Of a stretch of DNA of 64,000 bases, positions 7,538 through 15,751 are shown piece by piece. Position 1 is the stretch's first letter; every line of letters starts with the position of its first letter. This stretch comes from SURF-21 sp964462595. GTDB lineage: Bacteria; Actinomycetota; Geothermincolia; Geothermincolales; RBG-13-55-18. Below the pieces are notes generated by a model. The model was not told the DNA's origin, made no database searches, and was given only the letters and a program-made list of their open reading frames with translations. The stretch covers positions 28,625 to 92,624 of the forward strand of contig CAYWXM010000032.1 of assembly GCA_964462595.1 (NCBI GenBank), in the 5' to 3' direction. Made by a program: the position numbers and the translations under genes.

Positions 7538-10444
7538 CTACACCCAGTTCAGCTCGCCGCTGAAGTCCCTGTCGTATATTAATTTCCCGTTCTCCTCGAT
7601 GCTGGCCTTGACCTCGAAGTCACGCTGCGAGACCACCTGGCTGGCCTGGAAGAGGTAATCGCGCCCTTCCAGGGGGAACTCGGCCCTCCCGCTCGCCTCC
7701 AGCAGCGCCGAGTCCGGCTCCCCTTCGGTCACGCTGGCGTCGCAGGTGAGCTTCATGAGCATGGGCGATTTGAGGTGCGGCAGGGGAAGCTCGTATCCCA
7801 CGCTCCAGTGCACGGTCACCCTGCCCGTCTCCGCGTCCCTGAGCACCCGGTACTCCCTTTCCTGTGGGTCCATCTGACCCTCGAACATGCCCAGGTCGGG
7901 CGCCGCCAGTTGCGGGTTTTTTTCGGGCAGCCCCGCCCCTTTTATCGCCGTTATCTCCAGCCTCTGCGCTTTCTCGGGCCCCATGTCCAGCTCGATATCC
8001 CCCTTATAGGGAAGGGGAAAGATGTAGGGGAAGTCGCTCAGCGATATGCTGACCCGGAGGCGGTGTCCGGCCTCCAGGCGGTAATCGGTGGGAAATAGCG
8101 TTACCGCCAGCACGTATTCCTGACCCGGCTGCGGTTTCTCGGGCCTCTCGTCGCCGTCCCTGTGGCTCATGCGCAACCACCCCCCGGTGATGAGCGTCGA
8201 TCTACCGTCCGGGGTCACGTCGCACAGCCTCGCCCTTATGGCCGCATCGGGCATGGTGGTCGAGGCGGTAAGGGTGAGTACGGGCTCCCCCGCTATCTCC
8301 AGGGGCTCTGGCAGCGGCAGGGAATCGAAGGTCAGCGAACGCTCGTCGTCCTCGCCCTGCTCGAGGGGATAGCCGAGGCCGAAGGGGAAGACCGCCACCA
8401 GCCCGGCCTTGACGCCCACCGCGGGGTCGTGTTCGTACACCACGGTCTCCCCGTACTCGTCGGGCCTGTCGCCAAGGGTGCCGTCGCCGTGCAGGTAATA
8501 GACGACGGGCTGCGCGCCCGCCGGGGGCCATTCGTCCTCGTATTTCCAGTATCCCTTGCCCATCACGTAGACGGAAAGGGGCGGCTCCTCCTCGATCCCG
8601 TTGTCCTCTCCCTTGAGCCAGCGGTCGAACCACCTGATGCACTCGCGCATGTAATCCACCGGCTCGTCCGTGCAGATGCTTGGGAAATAATGGGTCCAAG
8701 GCCCCATGAGCACTTTTCTGGGCCCCTGGACCTTGCCGTACGCCTGCAGACCGTCGCGGTAGGAGAAACCCCTCCAGCCCTCCAGGATGTAGGTGGGAAC
8801 CTTTATCCTGTCCACGGCGAAGTCGGTCTCTCTCCAGTATTCGTCGTAGTCCACGTGTCGGGAAGGCTGCATGATGTATGGGACGTAGGCGTCCAGGCGC
8901 TTCTCCCACACCCTCCTCCAGTCCGGCCTGCCCTTCAGGTACAGGGGAGGGAAGAGGTTGGTCAGGTTCATGAAATTGAGCCAGGTGCCGCAGACCCCCA
9001 GCATGTTGAAGGAGCCTCCGGGGAAGGCCAGGTTGCGGTAGAAGAACATGGGCGCCATGTCCGAGAACACCGCCTTCAGGCTGGGCGGGTTCTCCGCCGC
9101 CGCCTTAATCGCGCTCATCCCGCCGTACGACTCCCCCTCCATGCCCACGTTGCCGTCGCACCATTTCTGGCGCGCGCACCACTCCACCAGCTCGTAGAGG
9201 TCCTCTCCCCTCAGGCCCTCGAAGGGGTCCCCGGAGATGCCCTCGGAGGCGCCGTGGCCCCGCAGGTCGGCCGCCACGAAGGCGTAACCGGCCTTGAGGA
9301 GATCGAGCCCCTCGAAGAGGGACATCCCCCCTCCCATGCCGTCTATCTGGTAGGGGAAGGCTGTGATCACCGCCGGCCATGGCCCTTTGCCCCGGGGAAG
9401 GAAGACGTTGGCGAAGAGGTCGACGCCGTCGCGCATGGTCACCCGCTGGCCCCTCTTCGCCTTGACCATGTACAGGTAGGCGAGTTCCAGCTTGTCCAGG
9501 TCCACGGCCAGCTTGCTCCGGCCCGTCCTAAGCATATCCCGGTTGAGGAAGGCGATGAGCCGGTACTGCGCGCCGCGGGGAAGGGCGCCGAGCCTGGCCA
9601 GCATGCGGTTGCGGGACCCGGGCACGCAGACGACCCTGCCCCTGCGCAGGGCCTCCAGGGACTCCTCGACCACCTCCTGCGGCTGCATCCAGGGGAACTT
9701 GGAAAGCTCTTCCATGTCCACGTCCATCTTGTCGTGGAAATGGGTATGGGTGAAACCCGGGCACAGCACCTGCACGCGCACTCCCGTGCCGAGAAGCTCC
9801 AGGTGCAGGGTCTCGGTCATGGCCACCAGGAAGGACTTGGTGGCGTTGTAGGTGACGGAGCCGGGGAAAGGGAACATGGCCAGCATCGAGGCCACGTTTA
9901 TTATGTCTCCCCCGTGGCGGGCTTTCATCTGGGGAAGGGCGGCCCGCAAGAAGCGCATGCTGGCGATGTCGTGCACGGCGACGATATCCGTCTGGCTCTC
10001 TATATCCAGGTCGGCGAAGAAGCCTTCGGTGCAGTAACCGGCGTTGTTGACGAGCGTGGAAAGCCACTCCGCGGCCTCTATCCTCCTCTCCACCACGGCG
10101 ACGTCCCCGGGATCGCTGAGGTCCGCGGTTATCGTCTCCACCGCCACCCCGTGGCGGCTCCGCAGCTCCTCCGCAAGCGTTTCCAGCAGCTCCCCCTGCC
10201 TGTCCACCAGGATAAGGTCGCAGCCCTCGCCGGCCAGCCTGCGCGAGAAGGCCTCCCCTATGCCGCTGGCGGCGCCGGTGACCAGGGCTGTCCCTCCACG
10301 GGACGGCTCCTCCCCGGGAGCCCGAACAGAGCGGCGCGCGGCTACCGCCGCCCACGCTGCTGCGGCCGCAAGACCCAGCCACAACAGCCCCTTGCTCCCA
10401 CCGGTACTGAAACGCCGCAGCTGGCCTCCAGGCTCAGAACTCAT
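7538..10444 (-). CDS. fusion of a short-chain dehydrogenase and a CocE/X-Pro-peptidase-type hydrolase
   Basis: A 968-residue chain with two unrelated enzyme modules. A hydrophobic stretch at about 19-37 may anchor the N-terminus. Residues about 50-310 are a classical SDR: T-G-A-A-S-G-I-G cofactor loop, V-N-N-A-G, catalytic serine region I-N-V-A-S-M and Y-N-A-T-K. Residues about 335-968 are a CocE/NonD alpha/beta hydrolase: M-R-D-G-V-D-L, A-A-D-L-R-G-H-G-A-S-E-G, nucleophile elbow G-E-S-Y-G-G, then the beta-sandwich domain typical of X-Pro dipeptidyl-peptidases. The linker is continuous with no stop or frameshift. It may reduce and then hydrolyse one substrate; neither substrate can be read from the sequence. 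Confidence 0.82.
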   Translation of the reverse strand: MSSEPGGQLRRFSTGGSKGLLWLGLAAAAAWAAVAARRSVRAPGEEPSRGGTALVTGAASGIGEAFSRRLAGEGCDLILVDRQGELLETLAEELRSRHGVAVETITADLSDPGDVAVVERRIEAAEWLSTLVNNAGYCTEGFFADLDIESQTDIVAVHDIASMRFLRAALPQMKARHGGDIINVASMLAMFPFPGSVTYNATKSFLVAMTETLHLELLGTGVRVQVLCPGFTHTHFHDKMDVDMEELSKFPWMQPQEVVEESLEALRRGRVVCVPGSRNRMLARLGALPRGAQYRLIAFLNRDMLRTGRSKLAVDLDKLELAYLYMVKAKRGQRVTMRDGVDLFANVFLPRGKGPWPAVITAFPYQIDGMGGGMSLFEGLDLLKAGYAFVAADLRGHGASEGISGDPFEGLRGEDLYELVEWCARQKWCDGNVGMEGESYGGMSAIKAAAENPPSLKAVFSDMAPMFFYRNLAFPGGSFNMLGVCGTWLNFMNLTNLFPPLYLKGRPDWRRVWEKRLDAYVPYIMQPSRHVDYDEYWRETDFAVDRIKVPTYILEGWRGFSYRDGLQAYGKVQGPRKVLMGPWTHYFPSICTDEPVDYMRECIRWFDRWLKGEDNGIEEEPPLSVYVMGKGYWKYEDEWPPAGAQPVVYYLHGDGTLGDRPDEYGETVVYEHDPAVGVKAGLVAVFPFGLGYPLEQGEDDERSLTFDSLPLPEPLEIAGEPVLTLTASTTMPDAAIRARLCDVTPDGRSTLITGGWLRMSHRDGDERPEKPQPGQEYVLAVTLFPTDYRLEAGHRLRVSISLSDFPYIFPLPYKGDIELDMGPEKAQRLEITAIKGAGLPEKNPQLAAPDLGMFEGQMDPQEREYRVLRDAETGRVTVHWSVGYELPLPHLKSPMLMKLTCDASVTEGEPDSALLEASGRAEFPLEGRDYLFQASQVVSQRDFEVKASIEENGKLIYDRDFSGELNWV

Positions 10445-10688
10445 CTCGATACACCTTTCCTTCCTCGTGATAACGGTACAGCAAATCGGCCCTTTGTCTT
10501 TCCTCGACCCCGATCGCCGTCAAACGCCTGGTAAGCTCCAGGAAATATCCATGTACAGCACCGCGACATCTTGGCTTATCGGGCAAGGTCTCCCTTATAT
10601 ACCTCCTGATGGAAAACCTACCCAACGGCGCGCGAGTTGAAACTCCCAGATCCTGGTTACTGCTTTTCCCGACAAATCCGCCAGCCAT
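10434..10688 (-). CDS. possible small gene overlapping the start of the SDR-CocE gene
   Basis: An 84-residue frame whose end overlaps the start of the next gene by 11 bp, as translationally coupled genes often do. The last 50 residues (R-R-Y-I-R-E-T-L-P-D-K...E-E-R-Q-R-A-D-L-L-Y-R-Y-H-E-E-G-K) look like a charged helical protein rather than random translation. There is no clear ribosome site at the first ATG and no family I recognise, so it could be a chance frame. Confidence 0.3.
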   Translation of the reverse strand: MAGGFVGKSSNQDLGVSTRAPLGRFSIRRYIRETLPDKPRCRGAVHGYFLELTRRLTAIGVEERQRADLLYRYHEEGKVYRDEF

Positions 10689-10981
10689 GCGGCAAGATGC
10701 TTCCCTCTTCGGTCCGGACAGGGTGGGCGCGAAGACCCCGTTTCACGGGGATGGCACAAAGGGCGTGCTTTCAGGTGGGGCTTTACGTTACTGATCTCGG
10801 CCCGGGGGAATACTATGTGCAGCGGATTTCGGCGTTAATGTGAGAGGCGCTCCCGCGCATAAAGCCGGAAGGGAAGCGCGCCGGTGCACGGCCTGGGCCT
10901 CGTCCGGCAAGGCGGGCACGACATTCCCGCCGCCGTCTTGCCGAACCTGTCGCATCGAGCGTTACCCACGGAGGTGATAGC

Positions 10982-11464
10982 ATGTCGAGGGAGAACAAGG
11001 TCCTGGGAGTAGGCGACAAGGCCCCGCATTTCGAGTTGACCGACGCGGCCAGCGGAGAGGTGGTGAAGCTCTCCGACTTCGCGGGCCAGCCCATGATGAT
11101 CTATTTCGGCCGGGGCACCTGGTGACCGCACTGCCGCGAGTATATGGGTCATATACAGGACATGTATCCGGAGCTCGAGAAGCGAGGGGTGAGGGTGCTG
11201 GTCGTCCTGGCCGAAAGGCTGCAGCACATCCGTGAATACCTCGAGGAGCATCCTTACCCCTTCCCCGTGCTTTCTGACATGTCACGCGAGGTGTCCAAGG
11301 AATACGGCGTTTACGTGCGGGTCAACTTCGAGTCGGTGCACATCGCCCGCCCGTCCACCTTTATCCTCGACCCCGAGGGCATTATCAGGTACATCTTCGT
11401 AGCCAGCGTGCAGACGGAATACCCTGACGACTCCGGCATCTACGCGGTCATGGACGCCATGTAG
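10982..11464 (+). CDS. selenocysteine-containing redoxin (AhpC/TSA-type peroxiredoxin-like)
   Basis: The gene starts at ATG 10982 with a strong GGAGGTGA site and runs to 11464, interrupted only by an in-frame TGA at 11123-11125. Read as selenocysteine, the product is 160 residues with Sec48 in the motif G-T-W-U-P-H-C, exactly where thioredoxin-fold redoxins have the catalytic C-x-x-C or the peroxidatic Cys. Both sides of the TGA match one redoxin domain: K-A-P-H-F-E-L-T-D-A before it, and V-L-V-V-L-A-E, F-P-V-L-S-D, F-I-L-D-P-E-G-I-I-R-Y after it. A hairpin suited to a bacterial SECIS follows the UGA. It probably reduces peroxides or disulfides. The alternative, a nonsense mutation, is unlikely given the site and the perfect stem. 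Confidence 0.85.
11123..11156 (+). promoter_or_regulatory. UGA selenocysteine codon and putative bacterial SECIS hairpin
   Basis: After the UGA at 11123-11125, bases 11140-11146 (GTATATG) pair perfectly with 11150-11156 (CATATAC) around the three-base loop GGT. The loop begins 22 nt after the UGA, within the range known for bacterial SECIS elements (about 16-37 nt), and it starts with G, as SelB-recognised loops usually do. The hairpin lies in coding sequence, as expected for bacteria. Confidence 0.7.
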
Positions 11465-11465
11465 G

Positions 11466-11486
11466 CGGCCGCTTCACGGGCGGCCG
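11466..11486. terminator. small GC hairpin between convergent genes
   Basis: CGGCCGC (11466-11472) pairs with GCGGCCG (11480-11486) directly after the redoxin stop codon. No T-run follows, so a termination role is only suggested by position between the convergent genes ending at 11464 and 11510. Confidence 0.3.
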
Positions 11487-11509
11487 GGTATGCCGTCCGC
11501 GGCGGGACC

Positions 11510-12952
11510 TTACAGGCCTCCGATGGTCTCCACCAGCCTGGCGGTGGTGACCACCGGGCCGATGAGGCGGTCGAAGCGGGCCAGGGCAAGGTCGTGGTCC
11601 TCCCGGCTGGAGGTGGCGCAGGCGTCCGAGGCTACGATGGTAAAGAATCCCAGGTCCGATGCCTGGCGTACCGTGCTCTCCACGCAGAAGTCGGTGAGGA
11701 AACCGCTGACGATGAGGGTATCTATGCCCAGGTCGTTCAGATACCTGCGCAGGGCGGTGCCCTCGAAGGCGCTCCAGCCCGGCTTCTCTATCACCAGCTC
11801 GCCCTCTGCGATGAAGGGCTTCAGCTCGTCGTAGATGTCGGTATCCCAGGTGCCGCCGAGAAAAGCGTCCGGCAGCGCGCCGTGGACGAGGTCCATCATC
11901 TTCGCGTCGAAAGTGCCGGGGAAGATATCCCCGCCCTCCGCCAGGCGGTTCTGCTTGATCCAGAAGACGCGGACGCCCTTCGCGCGGCAGGCCTCCAACA
12001 GCCTCTTCACGTTCTCCACCGCGCCGGTCTCCTTCGCCTGCTTCCAGGCGCCAACGAAGGCCAGGCTCCCCTCCTCGTGCAGGTTGTCGTTTTGTGCGTC
12101 CACCACCAGGAAGGCGGTCTTCCCCGCCTTGACGTAGGCGGGCCACTCCACGATATCGTTGAGGGAGATGCCCTTGCCCAGGCTCTCCCCCACCTGCTGC
12201 AGGTCGAAGGAACGCGGTTCCGTGGGCGGGGGCGGTACCTCGTATTCCTCCAGCAGAGCCAGAATGCCGCCGGTGTCGATCACCGGGCCGATGAGTCTTT
12301 CCAGCCGCTGCAAGCACTTGTCGTGCAGTTCCTGGCTCTCGGTGGCGCAGGCGTCGGAGACGGTGGCCGCGAGCAGGCCGCGGTCACAGGCCGAGCGCAC
12401 CGTGGCCTCCACGCAGAAGTCCGTGAGCACACCGGTGACGATGAGCGCCCGCGTGCCCAGGCTCTTCAGCAGCTTGTCCAGGTTGGTGCCCTCGAACATG
12501 CACGAGCCGTGCTTGCCCAGCACGATGTCGCGCCCGTCCATGGCCTCGAGCAGCTCGTCGTAGATCTCCGTCTCCCAGGTGTCCTGCATGAAGGCGTTGG
12601 GGATGATGGTGCGGATGAGAGACAGCAGGTCGCCGTCGAAGGTGCCGGGGAAGACGTCCCTCCCGCCAGCCATGCGGTACTGCTTGGCCCAGATCACCGG
12701 GATGCCCCGCCCGCGGCAGGCGGCGATGACCCGCTTCATGTTGTCCACGGCCCCGTTCTCGCGCGCGTGCTTCCACACGTTCCAGAAAGACAGGGTACCC
12801 TTCTCGTCCAGGACGTCGTTCTGGGGGTCGATCACCAGCAATGCCGCCGGGGCACGCTTGAAGTAGTCCTTCCAGCCCGCCAGCTCGTATAAGGAATATT
12901 TATCCAGTATCTCTCCGGGGTCCTTCATCCCCATGTCCTGCATTTCCGCCAT
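11510..12952 (-). CDS. tandem double isochorismatase-type cysteine hydrolase
   Basis: A 480-residue protein made of two homologous cysteine-hydrolase domains, about 30-235 and 265-480. Each repeats the full motif set: the aspartate in V-I-D-P-Q-N-D / V-V-D-A-Q-N-D, a lysine after the central helix (L-G-K-H-G / I-E-K-P-G), and the nucleophile in L-T-D-F-C-V-E-A-T / L-T-D-F-C-V-E-S-T. Both halves also share F-P-G-T-F-D and S-D-A-C-A-T. Family members hydrolyse amides, carbamoyl groups or isochorismate; single-domain forms of about 200 residues are the rule. Third gene of the TetR-controlled operon, after the amidohydrolase and CoA ligase genes. Confidence 0.85.
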   Translation of the reverse strand: MAEMQDMGMKDPGEILDKYSLYELAGWKDYFKRAPAALLVIDPQNDVLDEKGTLSFWNVWKHARENGAVDNMKRVIAACRGRGIPVIWAKQYRMAGGRDVFPGTFDGDLLSLIRTIIPNAFMQDTWETEIYDELLEAMDGRDIVLGKHGSCMFEGTNLDKLLKSLGTRALIVTGVLTDFCVEATVRSACDRGLLAATVSDACATESQELHDKCLQRLERLIGPVIDTGGILALLEEYEVPPPPTEPRSFDLQQVGESLGKGISLNDIVEWPAYVKAGKTAFLVVDAQNDNLHEEGSLAFVGAWKQAKETGAVENVKRLLEACRAKGVRVFWIKQNRLAEGGDIFPGTFDAKMMDLVHGALPDAFLGGTWDTDIYDELKPFIAEGELVIEKPGWSAFEGTALRRYLNDLGIDTLIVSGFLTDFCVESTVRQASDLGFFTIVASDACATSSREDHDLALARFDRLIGPVVTTARLVETIGGL

Positions 12953-12981
12953 CTTTCCTTCTCCCTTTCCTCGCTAGCCGC

Positions 12982-14340
12982 CTATTCCCCCTCCTCGTAA
13001 AGGCGCTCGAAATATTCTATCTTGTACTCGGAGCGCGGCAACGTCCCGGGAGGTATCATCTCCACCACCGGGGTGAAGACCAGCTTCTCGCGCATGGTCT
13101 GCCTGATGCGTTCCGCCAGCCCCTGCAGGCTATCCTCCGGGAGGTCCTCGCCATGTTCTATCTTCAGCTCGAGGTTGGTGTCGATATACGGGCCGGGCTT
13201 GCGCAGCACGATGCGGAACTCGCCCGTGGTATCGGGCATGAAGGTGCAGATGACGTCCTTTACCGCGGAGGGGAAGACGTTCACCCCCTTGACCTTGAGC
13301 ATGTCGTCGGTGCGCCCCAGCACGGAGAAGCGGAAAGAGGTGCGGCCGCAGGCACAGGGCGAGGTGAACACCCGCACCCAGTCGCGACAGCGGTAGCGCA
13401 CCACCGGCGTCGCCTCGCGGTCGATGTGGGTATAGACTATCTCCCCCTCCGCGCCGTCCTCCATCTCCACCGGCTCCAGGGTGGCGGGGTCCACCAGCTC
13501 AGCCAGGATGAGGCCCTGGCCGCAGAAGTGCATGCCCTCGCCCTCCCCGCACTCGCTGGCCATGTCCGCGGCCACGTCGGCCATGCCGTAGAAGCTGCGC
13601 GCCGTTATCCCCCATTCCTGCTCGATGCGGTGGCGGTCCTCCTCGGCCATGGCCTCGCCGGCCATGAAACCCTTCTGGAATCCGAGGTCGCGCGGGTCCA
13701 TCTTCATCTGGCTCCTCGCGTACTCGGCCAGGAACACCGTGGCCGAGGGGGTGGCGAAGAGCACGGTGGGCTTGAGGTCCAGGACCAGCTGCATCAGCTT
13801 CTCCACCCCGGTGCTGCCCAGTGGGGCGGGGATGACGCAGAAGCCCATAGCCTCGGCGGACACCGCCTCCGAGAGGCCGCCCACGAAGAGGGTGAAGTTG
13901 GCTGGGTTGATGAAGGAATCTCCAGGGCGTATTCCTCCGCACCAGGCATGCCGGGCGAAGAGCTCCTTCCAGTTGTCCGCGTCGCGTGCGGTGAGGGCCA
14001 CGTAAATGGGCCTGCCGGTGGTTCCCGAGGTCCCCTGCACGCGCACCACCGAGGTGAAGGGAGCGCAGAGGTGGGCGCCCAGGCCGCCGTCCTCGGCCTG
14101 CGTCTTGCGGATGTCGTCCTTGGTCATAAAGGGAAGCTTGTGGATATCGGCGGTGGTCTTAATGTCCGCGGGTTTCACGCCCGCCTCGTCGAACTTCCGC
14201 CTGTACAGCGTCGAGTTGTCGTAGATGTAATTGATCTGCCTGCGCAGCTTCCTGGAGTCCAGCTCGGCCAGCAGCGCCGCAGGCATGGTCTCTATTTCCT
14301 CGTTCCAGTATTTCCTGCCCAGGTGGTTCACGGGATGCAC
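12982..14340 (-). CDS. phenylacetate-CoA ligase family protein (PaaK-like, AMP-forming)
   Basis: A 452-residue adenylate-forming enzyme of usual PaaK length (about 430-450). It starts with the family lead-in (Y-W-N-E-E-I-E), carries the P-loop-like Q-G-T-S-G-T-T-G-R-P near residue 100, an A-E-A-M / S-F-Y-G-M-A-D substrate region, Y-R-C-R-D and the C-terminal hinge G-R-T-D-D-M-L-K-V-K-G-V-N-V-F-P. The enzyme would activate an aryl or acyl acid to its CoA thioester. Start is GTG 14340 or GTG 14331 after AAAGGGGG. It lies 29 bp upstream of the double cysteine hydrolase gene and 22 bp downstream of the amidohydrolase gene. Confidence 0.85.
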   Translation of the reverse strand: MHPVNHLGRKYWNEEIETMPAALLAELDSRKLRRQINYIYDNSTLYRRKFDEAGVKPADIKTTADIHKLPFMTKDDIRKTQAEDGGLGAHLCAPFTSVVRVQGTSGTTGRPIYVALTARDADNWKELFARHAWCGGIRPGDSFINPANFTLFVGGLSEAVSAEAMGFCVIPAPLGSTGVEKLMQLVLDLKPTVLFATPSATVFLAEYARSQMKMDPRDLGFQKGFMAGEAMAEEDRHRIEQEWGITARSFYGMADVAADMASECGEGEGMHFCGQGLILAELVDPATLEPVEMEDGAEGEIVYTHIDREATPVVRYRCRDWVRVFTSPCACGRTSFRFSVLGRTDDMLKVKGVNVFPSAVKDVICTFMPDTTGEFRIVLRKPGPYIDTNLELKIEHGEDLPEDSLQGLAERIRQTMREKLVFTPVVEMIPPGTLPRSEYKIEYFERLYEEGE

Positions 14341-14362
14341 CCCCTTTACATGCCAGGCCGGG

Positions 14363-15223
14363 TCACAGCTGCAGCAATCGCCTCGCGTTCTCGCCCAGCC
14401 ACTTGGCCTTCACTTCCTCCTTTATGGGAAGGTTCTTCACGTCCTGCACCGCCTGCTCCAGGGGAAGCAGCGGCCAGGCGGTGGCGAAGAGCACCTTGTC
14501 CTGCAGAACGCTGTTGCCGTAATGGATCAGCGGCTCCCAGCCGGTGTGCTCCATCCCCATGTATTTCTGCCTTATGCCCGATATCTCTATGTAGACGTTG
14601 GGGTGCCTCCAGGCCACCGCCACCATCTCCATCACCCACGGCCACCCGGCGTGGCCGGCTACTATCTTCAGCTCGGGGAATCTCACCGCCACGCGGTCGA
14701 GGTGCAGGGGATGGCCGTACTCCATGGGGATCTGGCGCGAGAAGTTAAACGAGGTATGGATCCAGATGGGGATGTCCAGCTCCACGCACGTCTCGTAGAT
14801 TGGATAATACCTCTCGTCGTCCGAGAACATGAGGTGTTCCCAGGGCGATATCATGGCCCCGCGCAGGCCCAGTTTCTCCACGTTCAGCCGCAGGCTCTCC
14901 ACCGCGCCCGCACCCTTGTGCGGGTCCACCCCGGCGAAGCCCAGGAAACGCTCCGGGAAGGAACGCACCAGATCCACCACGATCTCGTTGGGGACCTTCT
15001 TGGCGAAGGTGGTCTCCTGGTCCTCGCCCAGCAGCACGGCGACGTCTATGCCCGCCGCATCCATCATGGCGATGAAGTCCTCGGGCTTGAAGTCGCTGAT
15101 GTAGGCCTCCATGTCGGGGCTCATGGAGTAGATGTCGTAGTAGCCTGCGAGGTGGGGCATGGGCTCCAGCATACCGAGAAGGACGTCCCGGTGGGGTGGC
15201 GAAACGCATAAGTCTATTATCAT
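14363..15223 (-). CDS. amidohydrolase-family (ACMSD-like) TIM-barrel protein with altered metal site
   Basis: A 286-residue protein matching the amidohydrolase 2 family that includes ACMSD and gamma-resorcylate decarboxylase: W-I-H-T-S-F, V-A-G-H-A-G-W-P-W and a C-terminal N-A-R-R-L-L. The usual N-terminal metal motif H-x-H is replaced (M-I-I-D-L-C-V-S-P-P), and the late aspartate normally found in F-G-S-D-x-P is replaced in L-F-A-T-A-W-P. Two of the canonical zinc ligands therefore appear lost, although the two barrel histidines remain. It may work without the normal metal or have a non-hydrolytic role. First gene of the operon behind the TetR-type operator. Confidence 0.75.
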   Translation of the reverse strand: MIIDLCVSPPHRDVLLGMLEPMPHLAGYYDIYSMSPDMEAYISDFKPEDFIAMMDAAGIDVAVLLGEDQETTFAKKVPNEIVVDLVRSFPERFLGFAGVDPHKGAGAVESLRLNVEKLGLRGAMISPWEHLMFSDDERYYPIYETCVELDIPIWIHTSFNFSRQIPMEYGHPLHLDRVAVRFPELKIVAGHAGWPWVMEMVAVAWRHPNVYIEISGIRQKYMGMEHTGWEPLIHYGNSVLQDKVLFATAWPLLPLEQAVQDVKNLPIKEEVKAKWLGENARRLLQL

Positions 15224-15496
15224 AGTCCCTCGCCTGCCTTTCGGGAGATGACCCGCCAGCCGCCAGTCCTCTCCGGCCGCCGGCTTCCATGCTTAAGCAT
15301 AACGCTTGCGGCAGGTTCACGGATCTCCCGCCTGACGCGAGAGGTCTACGCCCATGGCGGCGGCTTCTCGCCGCCGCCATGGAAATCTTCTTTCTCCCGT
15401 CCTTTGTAAGAACGCTCCCGCTGGAGCCGCCCTTTCCCCGACCGTCACCCTTTTCCAGACTCTCCGCCCCTTTTCCCGGAAAGCATTGAAAACAAC

Positions 15497-15514
15497 TGGG
15501 TGACCGGTCACCCA
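15497..15514 (-). promoter_or_regulatory. 18-bp perfect palindrome, probable TetR operator
   Basis: TGGGTGACCGGTCACCCA is a perfect 18-bp palindrome, one base downstream of the -10 box of the promoter at 15516-15544. It would cover the transcription start of the amidohydrolase / CoA ligase / cysteine hydrolase operon. The TGACCGGTCA core resembles known TetR/FadR-type operators, and a TetR gene lies immediately upstream. Confidence 0.72.
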
Positions 15515-15515
15515 T

Positions 15516-15544
15516 ATTATAACCGCTCCTTTTTTCCCGCGCAA
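15516..15544 (-). promoter_or_regulatory. sigma70-type promoter of the 15223-11510 operon
   Basis: Read on the minus strand: -35 TTGCGC (15544-15539), 17-bp spacer, -10 TATAAT (15521-15516). It gives an untranslated leader of roughly 280 bases before the first gene. The rest of the 528-bp gap (15224-15751) shows no gene or structure that I can support. Confidence 0.65.
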
Positions 15545-15751
15545 CCCCGGAAATGCCTCTGTCGCTTTTATCTACCGGGCCCCGAGAAAGGATGGTCGGG
15601 GTCCCGGCTGCAATGTATACATGCGATGATCCTCAAATGCACACGGGGGCCTCAGGTGCACGTATGCACGGAAACGTACCTGTGGCCTTCGAGAGCATGT
15701 TCCACTGCAGGTCCGCAAGGGTCAACGGGATCTTTTAGAGATGCCGCCGGC

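Noticed and set aside
8162..10534. 790-residue plus-strand frame opposite the SDR-CocE gene
   Set aside because: It is antisense to a protein with complete motifs; its His/Pro/Val-rich composition is typical of the reverse of GC-rich coding sequence.
11144..11464. Separate 106-residue gene starting at the internal ATG
   Set aside because: It is the second part of the redoxin; the first part carries the only good ribosome site and the fold needs both parts.
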